From the NCBI RefSeq assembly GCF_020536995.1, contig NC_068356.1, positions 20,622,309-20,686,308 on the forward strand: DNA of 64,000 bases, written 5' to 3'. The position numbers and the translations under genes were made by a program. This document shows, in pieces, positions 49,071 to 60,777 of the stretch. Position 1 is the stretch's first letter; every line of letters starts with the position of its first letter. This DNA is from Dreissena polymorpha (lineage: Eukaryota > Mollusca > Bivalvia > Myida > Dreissenidae). The notes under the pieces were generated by a model. It saw only the letters and a program-made list of their open reading frames with translations, made no database searches and was not told where the DNA came from.

Positions 49071-50448
49071 TTTAGCACAACGTGCTCATGGTGAGCTTTT
49101 GTGATCGCCTTTTGTCCGTTGTGCGGCGTCAACATTTGCCTTGTTAACTCTCTAGAGGGCACATTTATTGTCCAATCTTTATGAAATTTTGTCAGAAGAT
49201 TGGTCTCAATGATATCTTGGATAAGTTCAAAAATGGAAACGTTTGCTTGAAAAATATGGCTGCCAAGGGGCGGGGCATTTTTCCTAATATGGCTATATAT
49301 GGCTATAGTAAAATCTTGTTAACACTCTTGAGGTCACATTTATTTTCTGATCTTCATGAAACTTGGTCAGAAGATTCATCCCAATAATATCTTGGATGAG
49401 TTCGAAAATGATGCTGGTTGGTTGAAAAACCTGGCCGCCAGGGGGCGGGACATTTTTCCTTATATGGCTATAGTAAAACCTTGTTAACACTCTAGAGGCC
49501 ACATTTATTTTCCGATCTTCATGAAACTTGCTCAGAAGATTGGTCCCAATGATATCTTGGATGAGTTCAAAAATGGTAAACTTTACTTGAAAAACATGGC
49601 TGCCAAGTGGCGGGGCATTTTTCCTTATATGGCTATATATGGCTATAGTAAAATCGTGTTAACACTCTAGAGGCCACATTTATTGTCCAATCGTCACGAA
49701 ACTAAGTCAGAAGATTCATCCCGATAATATCTTGGACGAGTTTGAAAATGATGCCGGTTGGTTGAAAAACATGGCCGCCAGGGGGCGGGTCATCTTTTCT
49801 TATATGGCTTTAGTAAAACCTTGTTAACACTCTAGAGGCCACATTTATTGTCCAATCTTTATAAAATTTGGTCAAAAGATTTGTCTAATTGATATTTTGG
49901 AAGAGTTCGAAAATGGTTACGTTTGATTGAAAAACATGGCTGCCAAGGGGCGGGGCATTTTTCCTTAAATGGCTTTATATGGCTATAGTAAAATCTTGTT
50001 AACACTCTATAGGCCACATTTATTGTCCAATCTTGATGAAATATGGTCAGAAGATTTGTCTTAATGATATCTTGGATGAGTTCAAAAATGATGCCGGTTG
50101 GTTGAAAAACATGGCCACCAAGGGGGCGGGGCCTTTTTCCTTATATGGCTATAGTTAAACCTTGTTAACACGCTAGAGGTCACATTTATTTTCTGATCAT
50201 CATGAAACTTGGTCAGTAGATTTGTCCCAATGATATCTCGGATGAGTTCGAAAATGGTTTTGGTTGCTTTAAAAACATGGCCACCAGGGGGCGGGGCATT
50301 TTTCCTTTTATGGCTATAGTAAAACCTTGTTAACACTCTAGAGGCCACATTTATTTTCCGATCTTCATGAAACTTGGTCAGAAGATTTGTCCCAATAATA
50401 TCTTGTTATCTCAGGTGAGTGACTTTGGGCCTTTCAGGCCCTCTTGTT
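49071..50448 (+). mobile_element. Family A mini-element, about eight monomers
   Basis: The left end lacks the first hairpin arm (TTTTTAGCACAACGTGCTCA), while the right end is complete (TATCTCAGGTGAGTGAC, GGGCCTTTCAGGCCC, TCTTGTT). The monomers have the standard CTCTAGAGGCCACATTTATT start. Confidence 0.78.
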
Positions 50449-51807
50449 ATTAAATGTATTATATTTTTCCAAAAATTGTATGTATGTGATAATAATAACG
50501 CGTTATCAATTGCTGAAATAAAATAGCAAACCAAAAGCCTGGACATTATATGTTGTTTGCGTCTTTAATTTATGAAAACATGGTATTTTCTAGGTTTTGG
50601 GTTGCCACCTCGGATTGAGACCCCATAAGAACAATTCTTTTTGTTGGAACAAAGCTATTATTTTACCCAAGACAATTAAATCTAAATGTTTTTGTAATAT
50701 AAGTTAATATATCTTATGTACTTACCTTACTAGTATTTGTTTCTATCACAGCTATGCTTTTCAGAGCAATATAGTCTCGAACAGAAAATTGACAATCAAG
50801 ATACTAGTAATTTACATCCTGATAATGTTTTTGGAGTTTCAGTATTTCTATAAATTAAACTAAGCAGACACCATGGAAAACATATATCAAAAGACCAACA
50901 CAACCTTTCATTAAACACATGGGTACATACAACTAGTATTCTGACACCTTTTGTTTCCATCAAAAATCTTTTGTATCAATTTGTAACATAAACTTTTAAT
51001 GTGAGGTGTTCAATTATTTCACTTTCTTTTAAGACAATGTATACCAGTAGTTAAGCATTGATAAACCCTATGGTATAATGCTTCATAATAGATATTAATG
51101 TACTTGTGTAACTCACCCTTATTGTTTCCATCTCAGCTTTACTTATCAGAGCAATTTTAGCTCTAACAAGAAATTTACAATGAAGATGATTTAGATCTTG
51201 ATAATCTTTGGGAGTTTAAGTATTTCTATAAATAAAACAAGCACTAAGCATGGCACACTTAAATCAAAAGGCAACAACACTGTTTACTAAACACATACTT
51301 ACAGTCAACAAGTATTTTTTTACCGAACTTGTTTTTGCCCAAAATTTATTGTTTAAATTTGTATCAAAAACATAAATCTCAAGTTATTCAATGATTTCAG
51401 ATTATAATAAAGCAATGATAAAACCCGTGAAATAATGCTTCATTGATACATGTATCATTTATATACTACACTCAATTTTTTGCTTTTTCACAATGTGTGT
51501 TAAAAAAGTTATACAAATAGACTTAAAATTTTTAACGAAACTCTGCAGTTATACAATTTAATAACACATTATCTTGACAATTTATCAACACATATTTTAA
51601 AAATGATATGAGTGTTATTGAAAAACTTTTTTGAAGGAATATTTCACACTTTTGTTTTTGCCTGAAAATGTAAATTAAAATATCTCAAAGGTTGAACATT
51701 ATAAAGTTTTTTTTTAAATTGAAAACATTGGTTAAAGGATTTAATACACAAAGTCATGTTTTTGGCAAGAACATTCAATGAAAAACTGTATAATATATGG
51801 GGTTTGT
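50449..51807. other. Unrecognised spacer with a diverged 400-bp direct duplication
   Basis: Text at about 50700-51090 (ATACTAGTAATTTACATCCTG; TTTGGAGTTTCAGTATTTC) is echoed at about 51100-51440 (GATTTAGATCTTGATAATC; TTGGGAGTTTAAGTATTTC). No gene seen. Confidence 0.4.
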
Positions 51808-52830
51808 TTTTTGCGCCCCTGGGCACAATGTGCTCATGGTGAGCTTTTGTGATCACCTTTTGTCTGTCTTCCGTTGTGTGTGGTGCGGTGCCAACATTTG
51901 CCTTGTGAACACACTAGAGGCCACATTTTTTGTCAGATCTTTATGAAATTTGGTCAGAAGATTTGTCCCAATGTTATCTTGGATGAGTTTGAAAATGGTT
52001 CCTGTTAGTTGGAAAACATGGCCGCCAGAGGGCGGGGCATTTTTCCTAATATGGCTATAGTAAAACATTTTTAACACTCTAGAGGCCACATTTTATTGTC
52101 CAATCATCATGAAACTTGGTCAGAAGGTTTGTCCCAATGATAACTTGGACGAGTTTGAGAATGGTTCCGGTTGGTTGAAAGCATGGCTGCCAGGGGAGCG
52201 GGACATTTTTCCTTATATGGCTACAGTACAAACTTCTTTACACTCTTAAAGTCACATTTATAGTCTAAGCTTCATGAAACTTGGTTAGATAATTTATTCT
52301 AATGATATCTTGGAAAAGTTCAATAATGGTTTTGGCCTGTTGAAAAACATGGCCGCCAGGGGGTGGAACATTTTTCCTTATATGGCTTTTGTAAAACCTT
52401 GTTAATACTCTAGAGGCCACATTTATTGTCTGATCATCATAAACTTTGGTCAGCAGACTTGTCCCAATGATATCTTGGAGGAGTTTGAAAATGATTTCAG
52501 TTGCTTGAAAAACTTGGCCGCCAGGGGACGCGGCAATTTCCTTATATGGCTATAGTTTAATTATGTTAACACTCTAGAGTCCACTGTTGTTGTCCGATCT
52601 TCATAAAACTTGGTCAGAAGATATATCCTAATGATATATTGGGCGAGTTCGAAAATGGTTATTGGTTGAAAAACATGGCCGACAGGGGGCTGACCATTTG
52701 TCCTTATATGGCCATTGTAAAAACTTGTTTATCTCTAAAAGTAACATTTATCGTCCAATCATCATGAAACTTGGTCAGAACATTTGGCTATAGTAAAACC
52801 TTGTTAGCACTCTTGAAGTTACATTTCCTG
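51808..52830 (+). mobile_element. Family A mini-element, 3' end lost
   Basis: The diverged left end GGGCACAATGTGCTCATGGTGAGC is followed by six monomers that fade out after CTTGTTAGCACTCTTGAAG. No hairpin/CTTGTT terminus. Confidence 0.7.
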
Positions 52831-53209
52831 AACTACAATTTGATTACTTTCATTAAATAGATCTCTGCATAAAAGATGATAAAAGACGCTACAGTATATA
52901 TACTCATGAGTGTAATTTTACAACTGAAAAAATATGAACACATTTGAAAAAACAAAGAGCTTCCGTTTTTTAAACGTTAAAGAATTACAGTTTTGAAACA
53001 TAATGTTAACTTTGGGAAATTTTGAAGGTCCTAATATTGCAAACAATTGGCTTTTGGGCGAAATGAAGAAGAATAGTGCAAATTGAGAATTTGTTAAAAA
53101 ATAATAGCAACGATTATCTAACCAGTTATCAGTAAATGAATATCATTGAGCATATTGATTCCATGTACGTTATGTATTTTTAATCGACCTTCTCATCTGA
53201 GCATATGTC

Positions 53210-54631
53210 TTAATTAATGGCTGCAACACTGATCACACTGGGTGGCGGCTTGATTCGATTATACGCCAGCAACAGGATTGTGTCCAACACGCTCAGGAAT
53301 GCCATGCAAAGAAACACAAACCCGTTCATGAAAGTCATGGTCAGCGAGTAAACGCCATTGAAAGCGATAGAGCCCACGAGGCTGCTAAGTACTTCGAACA
53401 CGGCCACGCCCGCGAACATAGCTCCCTGCTTGTCCGCTGGTGTAATGGTGGACATCATGCCGCGGATCATCGGTAGCATAAGAAACGAGAACATACCGGT
53501 AATGGGGCCCAAGTAGATCACAAGCGTGCTCTGCGCCAGACCCTCGATGATGTAAGAAATAGTTAGAGACACGGTGCTGATAATTGCGATAACTGGGTTG
53601 GAGAGACACACCTGCAGCAGTCGCAGAGAGCCAAGGCCTATGACGCTTTTGGCGGCATTCACAGCTGTCATAAACAACCCGATCTTTGAGGGTCCCCAGC
53701 AGAATGGCTGCCCTAGAAAGTACAGCGTCTCAATGCTGGTCCTACACATTCCGGCAACTGTTGCGAACCAGAAAGAAAGCATTAGCAGAATGTACCTTGT
53801 TCGCTGTCCTTTCATCTCCTTGCTGACGTAGAAATCGGTTACTCGTTTGATATTTTGGATGATTGATTGTGCTTTTTGCCGATTGTGTTTAGCAAGGCTC
53901 TCTGGTAATAGCAGTAAAACAGAGAAACTGAAGAAACACATACCTACGCAAATGAAAGACGTTTTTGAAAACCCCAGTGACAATGTTTCCACAAAATACC
54001 CGGATAAGTAAGGAGCTACCATAGAGGTACTCATGAGCACGCACTCGGTTACTACAATCCCAATTATTCTGTGGTCATCTGTATATGTAATATCTGCAAT
54101 AAACGCGAATACGGCCGAAAGAAGCCCGAACATTCCACCAGTAAATCCATAAACGATGTACGACATCACCACCCACACCGGCGCCCAGTCAAAAGTTACA
54201 ATTAGTGAAAGCATACCTGCTTTGAAAAACGTGCCAAATGTTGTCAATAGAATGAGAAACTTTCTTCCAAATGAGTCTGTGTATGCGGTGATAACGATAT
54301 TCATGAACACCATTGGTACGGTCTCGCCCAGGTTGTAAAAGATCAACCAGTTTGCAGACTGTTGTTGCACCTGTTTGTGTTGCTGGTATTTCAATGACGT
54401 TTTATTAATGTTGTCGCACGCGCTAAAGTTTGTGTCTAGTGAGCTGTTTGGAAAGTACTGCTCTCTCATTTTCGCCTGCGTCCGTTCGTACAACACGTAC
54501 GAGTACATCTGCGATCCAACGAACAGAGTGAACAGTGAGGGTAAAATCAGAATCTTAGCGGGCTCGCAACTCAATCGGGGTGAACTCTTGAGAGTCTTGA
54601 CAGAGTCGTAAATGATTCGTAGACAGATCAC
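53210..54631 (-). CDS. SLC46-family membrane transporter, intronless, complete
   Basis: 473 codons from ATG (54629-54631) to the stop at 53210. It belongs to the major facilitator superfamily, with about 12 hydrophobic segments. Residues 23-49 (EPAKILILPSLFTLFVG) match the first SLC46 helix, and a loop with three N-glycosylation sites (Asn62, Asn68, Asn76) follows. DSFGRK at 119-124 is the loop 2-3 signature. The C-terminal half has LGQPFCWGPSKIGLF, MIRGMMSTITPADKQGAMFA and FNGVYSLTMTFMNGFVF, which parallel human SLC46A1 closely. Known members carry folates with protons at the plasma membrane or small molecules out of lysosomes; the substrate here cannot be told. The single exon suggests an expanded or retrocopied mollusc paralogue, but the frame is intact, so it is probably functional. 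Confidence 0.92.
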   Translation of the reverse strand: MICLRIIYDSVKTLKSSPRLSCEPAKILILPSLFTLFVGSQMYSYVLYERTQAKMREQYFPNSSLDTNFSACDNINKTSLKYQQHKQVQQQSANWLIFYNLGETVPMVFMNIVITAYTDSFGRKFLILLTTFGTFFKAGMLSLIVTFDWAPVWVVMSYIVYGFTGGMFGLLSAVFAFIADITYTDDHRIIGIVVTECVLMSTSMVAPYLSGYFVETLSLGFSKTSFICVGMCFFSFSVLLLLPESLAKHNRQKAQSIIQNIKRVTDFYVSKEMKGQRTRYILLMLSFWFATVAGMCRTSIETLYFLGQPFCWGPSKIGLFMTAVNAAKSVIGLGSLRLLQVCLSNPVIAIISTVSLTISYIIEGLAQSTLVIYLGPITGMFSFLMLPMIRGMMSTITPADKQGAMFAGVAVFEVLSSLVGSIAFNGVYSLTMTFMNGFVFLCMAFLSVLDTILLLAYNRIKPPPSVISVAAIN

Positions 54632-54639
54632 GTGATCAC

Positions 54640-55440
54640 CGATTCCCCGATTTAGTCACGAATTACCTAAGATTCCACTACGACGCCCAAGAACGCACTA
54701 CGACACTGTTATGAGTCAACTGCGATTAAATTCAGTCTTAGAGGTCTTGGTCAAATTTTAAACACGTTTAAAAACTGGCCGCGATTTTTTGGGAGCTCAC
54801 GACTCGCCCGCGACTAGCTACGAATGAGTTAGGACCTTCGCCGATTGAGTTACGAATGTCCCCGACCTCTATATATTGGAAATCGGGACAAATCGTGGGG
54901 AATCGGGTCGTAGTGGAATACCCCTATTAGCGGTTTGGTCGCCGACTTTAACCAAGTTATCCTTGTCGGACATATTCCTTAGAGCTGTAATGCTGTGATA
55001 CAAAACTCTATAAAACCATACACACGCATTATTCAAGAAACTTTACACAAAGTATTCGTTGTTGACAGCAATTATATCCGGCGTTCACGTTGACTATCGT
55101 CCGAATTAATGGATGAAAGATAACCGTTAAATGTGACATTGCATGTGATAAGAGAGCGTTATCAAGTGATGTCTGCACATGTGGGTCATCGGAAAGAAGA
55201 GGTGCAGACACGGGACTGTACTTGTACACCCATCATTTTGATTATTTATTCATTGATGTATGCGCTGGCAGTGTACACAGGCCTGTCATGTGAATCTGAA
55301 TTCTCCAAATGAACAACAGCTACGTCGCATTAACTAATAAAAATGTAAACAACCTTCATGTGCATTTGTTTCAAACAGTATATATGACGATAATTTGAAC
55401 ATGACATTTAAAATACATTTATACAAAGGGCAATTCATCA
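54640..55440. other. Region upstream of the SLC46-like gene, no element recognised
   Basis: It should hold the transporter's promoter (reading leftward), but no TATA box stands out. Repeated short motifs around 54640-54920 (GATTCCCCGATTTAG, GGAATCGGGTCG, CGACTCGCCCGCGACTAGC) give a local CG-rich, repeat-like patch. Confidence 0.35.
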
Positions 55441-55449
55441 ACTACATGT

Positions 55450-56127
55450 AACATTGGACTGAAAATAGGTGATGAAATCTGTTTTGATAAATTCAAGGTT
55501 GCTGAAAAATGTAATATGTTTTATTGTACTGTTGCTTCTAATCTTACTGCAAAACTACCTGCAACATTGAACAGATTTGGCTAGCAGTTTGTATCTAATT
55601 TTTATGCCCCCTTCTTCGAAGAAGAGGGGGTATATTGTTTTGGTCTGTCTGTCTGTCATTCCGTCATTCTGTCCCAAAACTTTTACCTTGGTTAAAGTTT
55701 TGCGATAACTTTTTAAATATTGAACATTGCAACTTGATATTTGGCATGCATGTGTATCTCCTGGAGCTGCACATTTTGAGTGGTTAAAGGTCAAGGAAAT
55801 CCTTCAAGGTCAAAGGTCAAAAAAAATATTTCAAAGCGGCGCATTAGGGGGCATTGTGTTTCTGACAAACACATCTCTTGTTATTCTTCAAATGGCATTA
55901 CACCTAGTTGTTATTCTTTTTCATTGATATCAGAAAATAGTATTTTAAAATATTTGAATAAGCTAGGGGAAAATAAATCTACTGGCCTAGATGGTATTCC
56001 ATCTCGTTTTGTTAGGGATAGTGCAACTTTTATTACTTTCCCTTTAACACATATTATAAATTTGTCACTTATACAAGGTACTGTGCCCGATGAATTGAAG
56101 GCTGCTAGAGTTGTTCCACTTTTTAGC
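55450..56127 (+). pseudogene. Second LINE: reverse transcriptase fragment, split by a family C element
   Basis: The frame FDKFKVAEKCNMFYCTVASN to FVSNF ends at about 55606. After the family C insert (to 55882) it continues YSSNGITPSCYSFSLISENS, KSTGLDGIPSRFVRDSATF, PLTHIINLSLIQGTVPDELK, ARVVPLF. This is the N-terminal reverse transcriptase region of a CR1/L2/Daphne-like non-LTR element. One stop precedes the insert (FG-stop-QFV). At PLF (56122) family A' interrupts it. Confidence 0.75.
55604..55882 (+). mobile_element. Family C mini-element, complete short version, inserted in a LINE frame
   Basis: Left ATGCCCCCTTCTTCGAAG with hairpin partner AGAGGGGGTAT; right TAGGGGGCAT, hairpin TGTGTTTCTGACAAACACA, TCTCTTGTT. 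Subterminal inverted repeats ATGCCCCCT / AGGGGGCAT. The LINE codons on each side (SNF and YSSNG) become contiguous when it is removed. Confidence 0.82.
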
Positions 56128-57860
56128 TCACCTGAGAACAACGTGCTCATGGTGAGCTTTTAGGATCGCCTTTTGTGCGTCGTCCGTCGTTCGTCCGTCG
56201 TCAACATTTTGCCTTGTGAACACTCTAGAGGCCACATTTCTTGTCCGATCTTCATGAAACTTGGTCAGAACATTTGTCCAAATGATACCTCGAACGAGTT
56301 CGAAACTGGGTCAGGCTGGGTCAAAACCTAGGTCACTAGGTCAAAAAAAAGGAAAAACCTTGTTAACACTGTAGAAGTCCCATTTGATGCCCAATCTTCA
56401 TGTAACTTTGTCAAAATGTTTGTCTCAATGATATGATGGTTGAGTTCAAAAATGGTTCCGATCCGGTGAAAATCATGGTCGCCAGGGGGCGGGGCAGTTT
56501 TCCTTATATGGCTATAGAGAAACATTGTGAACACTCTAGAAGTCACGATTTTTGCCCAATCATCATGAAACTTAGTCAAAAGATTGGTTTCATTGATATC
56601 TTGGACGAGTTCGAAAATGGTCCAGATCGGTGAAAAAAACATGGCTGCCAGGGGCTGGGGCAGTTTTCTCACTATATATATAGTGAAAACATGTGAACAC
56701 TCGAAAAGTCACATTTTTGGTCAAATCTTCTTGAAATTTGGTCAGAACATTTGTTTCCTGGATATAACGGTTGAGTTCGAAAATGGTTTGGATCGGTAAA
56801 CATGGCCGCCATGGTGTGGGGCAGTTTTCTCTATATGTATATAGTGAAAACATGTGAATAGTCTAGAAGATACATTTTTTGCCCAATTTTCATGAAATTT
56901 GGTAAGAACATTGGTTTCCTGGATACGATGGTTAAGTTCGAAAATAGTTCTTATCCGTAAAAAAACATTGTCGCCATGGGGGCATTTTCCTTATATTTAT
57001 ACAGTGAAAAAAGCTTGTGAACACTCTAGAAGTCACATTTTTTGCCTAATGATCCTGAAATTTGGTCAAAACATTGGTTTTGTGCATATCTCAGACGAGT
57101 TCGAAAATGGTCTAGATCATTTGAAAAACATGGCCGCCAGAGGGGTGGGGCAGTTTTCTCTCTATATATATAGTGAAAACATTTGATTAGTCTAAAAGAT
57201 ACTTTTTTGCCCAATCTTCATGAAATTTGGTCAGAACATTTGTTTCCTGGATACGACGGTTGAGTTCGAAAATGAATCGGATCGGTAAAAAAACATGGCC
57301 GCCGGGGGGGGGGTCTTTTTCTTTATATTTATATAGTAAAAAAGATTGTGAACACTCTACAAGTCAAATTTTTTGCCTAATCATCATGAACTTTGGTAAA
57401 AACATTGGGTATGTGGATATCTCGGACGAGTTTGAAAATGGTTGTGATCAGTGGACAAACATGGCCGCCAGGGGGTGGGGCAGTTTTCTCTATATGTATA
57501 TATTGAAAACATCTGAACAGTCTAGAAGACACATTTTTTGTCCAATCTTCATGAAATTTGGTCAGAATATTTGTTTTCAGGATACGACGGTTGAGTTCGA
57601 AAATGGTTCGGATCGGTAAAAAAAAACATGGCCTCCATGGGGGGGGGGGGGTGGGGTCTTTTTCCTTATATTTATATAATAAAAAAAGCTTGTGAACCCT
57701 CTAGAAGTCACATTTGTTGTCCAATCATCATGAAACTTGGTCATACATTGGTTTTATGGATATCTTGTTATGATATCTAGGCCGAGTTCCTTTATGGTTA
57801 GGGTCTGTTGAAAAACATGGCTTTAAATGGCTTTATAGTGTAACCTTATTTACACTCTAT
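56121..57860 (+). mobile_element. Family A' mini-element (subfamily), about ten monomers, 3' end lost
   Basis: Left end TTTTTAGCTCACCTGAGAAC, partner GTGCTCATGGTGAGC, then GTCGTCCGTCGTTCGTCCGT. Monomers of about 155-175 bp differ from other copies (GTGAACACTCTAGAAGTCAC; ATACGACGGTTGAGTTCG), so this is a separate, internally amplified lineage. No hairpin terminus is found near 57.86 kb. Confidence 0.72.
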
Positions 57861-58317
57861 GTAGACAATGTACACGTTGAATGAAATTTATGCATATTGT
57901 GCTATTCATGATCTCCATGCAGTCCTCTGAATATTAATTTTGCCGATAAGATATACAGTTAAATTGCCAAAATTTGTTTTATTTATTTTTGTTCCTTTCT
58001 GAAGAGGATTATTATGATGATGATTGGTTGGGGATAAAGTGCAACAAACATATTTATGCCATCTGAAAACCCTTTATTAAATATTCTCAAAATGTTAAGA
58101 AGTAATGTTGATTTCACAGACAATTACTTAGGGGAGAAACAACTGTATATATCTTGAATTGTCTTTGACCTCCAATCATGAATGAATGGCTTGTCAGGAA
58201 TGCACTCTTATTTCTCCAAAGATCCCATTCATTCAACTGCTTATCAGTAACTAATTAATTCTCTATTGACTGCCTGAATTGTTCTGGTACAGTAGTATTC
58301 TTCGATGCCTTTTGAAA
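57861..58317. other. Unrecognised spacer
   Basis: No gene or element end seen. Confidence 0.35.
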
Positions 58318-58600
58318 CAAGAGCTGTCAGAGGACAGCGCGCTCGACTATTCGAGTGCTTGACAGTATAACGTAAGCCATAATGGGGAAATTGTTCATAT
58401 TGAATAATTTATTAGACGATCTTTCAAAAATAAAAAAAATAAAAAATTTGGTGTGGTCATTTATTAGATGATGTTTCAAAAATAATAAAAAGGAAAACAG
58501 ATTTTTTTTTTTTTTTTTTGGGGGGGGGAGGGGGATTGAGAGGGGTATAATGTGGGGTGTACATGTAGTCATTTATTAGATGATCAAAAATGGTGAAAAC
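58318..58600 (-). repeat. Family I mini-element 3' end in minus orientation
   Basis: Read on the minus strand it ends with hairpin CTGTC-CTCT-GACAG followed by CTCTTGTTTC, the terminus shared by the other families. Inside are three copies of CATTTATTAGATGAT (58409, 58458, 58571). The left end is not located. Confidence 0.45.
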
Positions 58601-58828
58601 TTTGTTCCTTTTGACGCTCTCTATTCATACAAGACTAGGTCAAGTGAAAGTGGGTGCTATATTTTACCCAAAGTCAAAGGTTGAGGTGCTTAATCTTTTG
58701 CATATAACGCTTGTGTTCTGTGGAACAAACTACCTTCCTCTTTAAGGAATATTACAAGTTTATCTAATTTTAAGTTGTCAGTTAAACTCATCTTCTTTAT
58801 ATGTAATCATCCTTTTAGATTTATATAG
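58590..58828 (+). pseudogene. Second LINE: C-terminal fragment of ORF2
   Basis: YNACVLWNKLPSSLRNITSL, then SNFKLSVKLIFF and a stop at 58826-58828 is the conserved C-terminal end of CR1/L2-like ORF2 proteins. An upstream piece (VPFDALYSYKTRS) is in a different frame. It may be the same copy as 55450-56127 with the middle lost. Confidence 0.65.
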
Positions 58829-60690
58829 TAAGCTTTTAATTGATCCACATTTTAATATGTCTTCTTCTTTATGCAAATAATTGTCTTTCATAAATCAAAT
58901 CTTTGATATTCATCTCATGCCTCTCTATGTCAATACCATCAATATCCAAGAACCACAATGGAAATAAGAGATTAAGTTCTCTTGTTTGTGTAATCCTTGG
59001 TATGATGTTAGTGACATGGTTTTATTTCTCACACATGTTTTATTATTTCATTGTTTTATCATGTATGTAGATATGATTTATCATGTTGTATCATTAAACT
59101 GAAATAAATCTATCCACAATAATGGATAAGAAAACAAGTTTAAAAAAAACTTATATAAATTCTTCTCTATAGCACGTTCAAGAATTTAGCCTATGCAACC
59201 AGTTAAAGCAATTCCAAATTAGTGGCGAATTATACAACTTTTGAACATTAATGTTTGCATGGAGTCTCACAATAAATATTAAGCTAAGTAAAAATATATA
59301 GTTCTGGTATGTTACGTGTCATTATAAAGTGTATTTAGAGTTAAAGCAAGAAGAGATTATAAGACTGGGTGTGAAGACGAAGAACAGTAATGTAAAAAAG
59401 ACAGTCAACAACATCAAATAAGGTGGGCTGTTAAATGTCTGTAATTATGAGAAACGTTTATATATGCTGACAATATAGGAGCAATATAGTTCGCAGTTTC
59501 AATTTCTCCACATTAGCAAAGAGGGCTTTGTACTAGCGATTTTTTAAAAAGATATTTATTAAGGGAATTGCACCGAAGGTGAAATCTGAAGTGAAATATT
59601 TGACCATCTTCTGTACCAATATTGAATAATTCAGACGATTTTGTGATATTTTCGCTAAGAAAGGCGTTACAACAGGACAACTTGGTAAATACTTGCAAAT
59701 CTGGCGTAAGGATATTTTACTCTCGTCTACCTGTTAAAAGAAATAAGCATCGATATGATTCTCTTTTTGTCTGAATAACAGATATAGTGATTTGTATTTT
59801 CTAAGGTTTTCGCGGGTTTGTGAGTGGACTGGAATGAGTTTACAGGGGATACAGCTAGCTATATAGGACGCAAGCGAAGTTTGATTTTGTAAAAGATAAT
59901 TAGGATGTGTTTCTGCCCTCTTTTTGAACATATTTCCCATTTGTATTGTATTTTCCTCATTTTGTTCACCTTATAAAATCGTTTATTAGCAGTTACCCAA
60001 CAAGGGAGGCAACTCGTGACGTCACATTTTGGGTAGTAAACAAAAAGTCGCTCTTTATTACTTCGCTCTACATGGGTCTAAATAACGTTTAAGAGCTCTT
60101 TTTTATATGATTAAACAGTCCCAAATTACCCAATCAATAAAATCGGAGCACTAATCTGCAAGAACATTCAATTTCATGCTGCATGCAAGCTATTTACAAC
60201 ACAAAAATTTCAAACCAAAAAGTTTGAAATAGATCTAGATCTATTTGTTTTCGCGGTTATAGACAGTGTTTCGGACTGAATCAATTTGCTATTACTTGAA
60301 AACCATTTATTTACTGGCATACAGCAGGAAATTGGTATAATATTTGCGGAAAACATAAGAAATTTAATTAAACTTTGTGTCTGCCAACATTTTCCGAGTG
60401 GTTACGAAAACCACCGATCGTAGCCTACAGATATATTGTCACTCGTATATCAACTGAAACCATTTTAATTAACTGTGTATATAGTGGTAATTACTTATTA
60501 CATGCTAACAAACAGCTAACAATCAAATATTGCATCAAAAGTTTACATCATAATGCAATATAACGCTTAAAAAGATATTTTTAGTGAATTTAAACCCGAT
60601 AATATAAACCACGCGGCGTTAAAATCGTAATGTGTAACTTGCTTTTCACCGATAGTTTACCATATAGGATATTTGTACTGTCAATTATGC
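58829..60690. other. Unrecognised spacer
   Basis: The LINE 3' UTR may extend to about 59110 (AAACTGAAATAAATC). The rest is AT-rich with no supported gene. Confidence 0.35.
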
Positions 60691-60694
60691 AGCT

Positions 60695-60767
60695 GATTCC
60701 ATGGTGTAGTGGTTATCACATCTGCTTAACACGCAGATGGTCCTGGGTTCAATCCCCAGTGGAATCA
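60695..60767 (+). tRNA. tRNA-Val (anticodon AAC)
   Basis: The cloverleaf is complete: acceptor stem GATTCCA/TGGAATC, D-arm with TGGTGTAGTGG (box A), anticodon stem TCTGC/GCAGA around loop TTAACAC, T-arm CTGGG-TTCAATC-CCCAG (box B GGTTCAATCC), discriminator A. No intron and no encoded CCA, as in eukaryotic nuclear genes. It decodes GUU and, with inosine, GUC/GUA. It stands alone. Confidence 0.95.
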
Positions 60768-60770
60768 CAC

Positions 60771-60777
60771 TTTTTTT
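60771..60777 (+). terminator. RNA polymerase III terminator of tRNA-Val
   Basis: A run of seven T begins three bases after the discriminator base. Confidence 0.85.

Noticed and set aside
55780-56163. 127-codon frame as a gene
   Set aside because: It joins family C sequence, a LINE reverse transcriptase fragment and the head of a family A element; only the middle is biological coding sequence.
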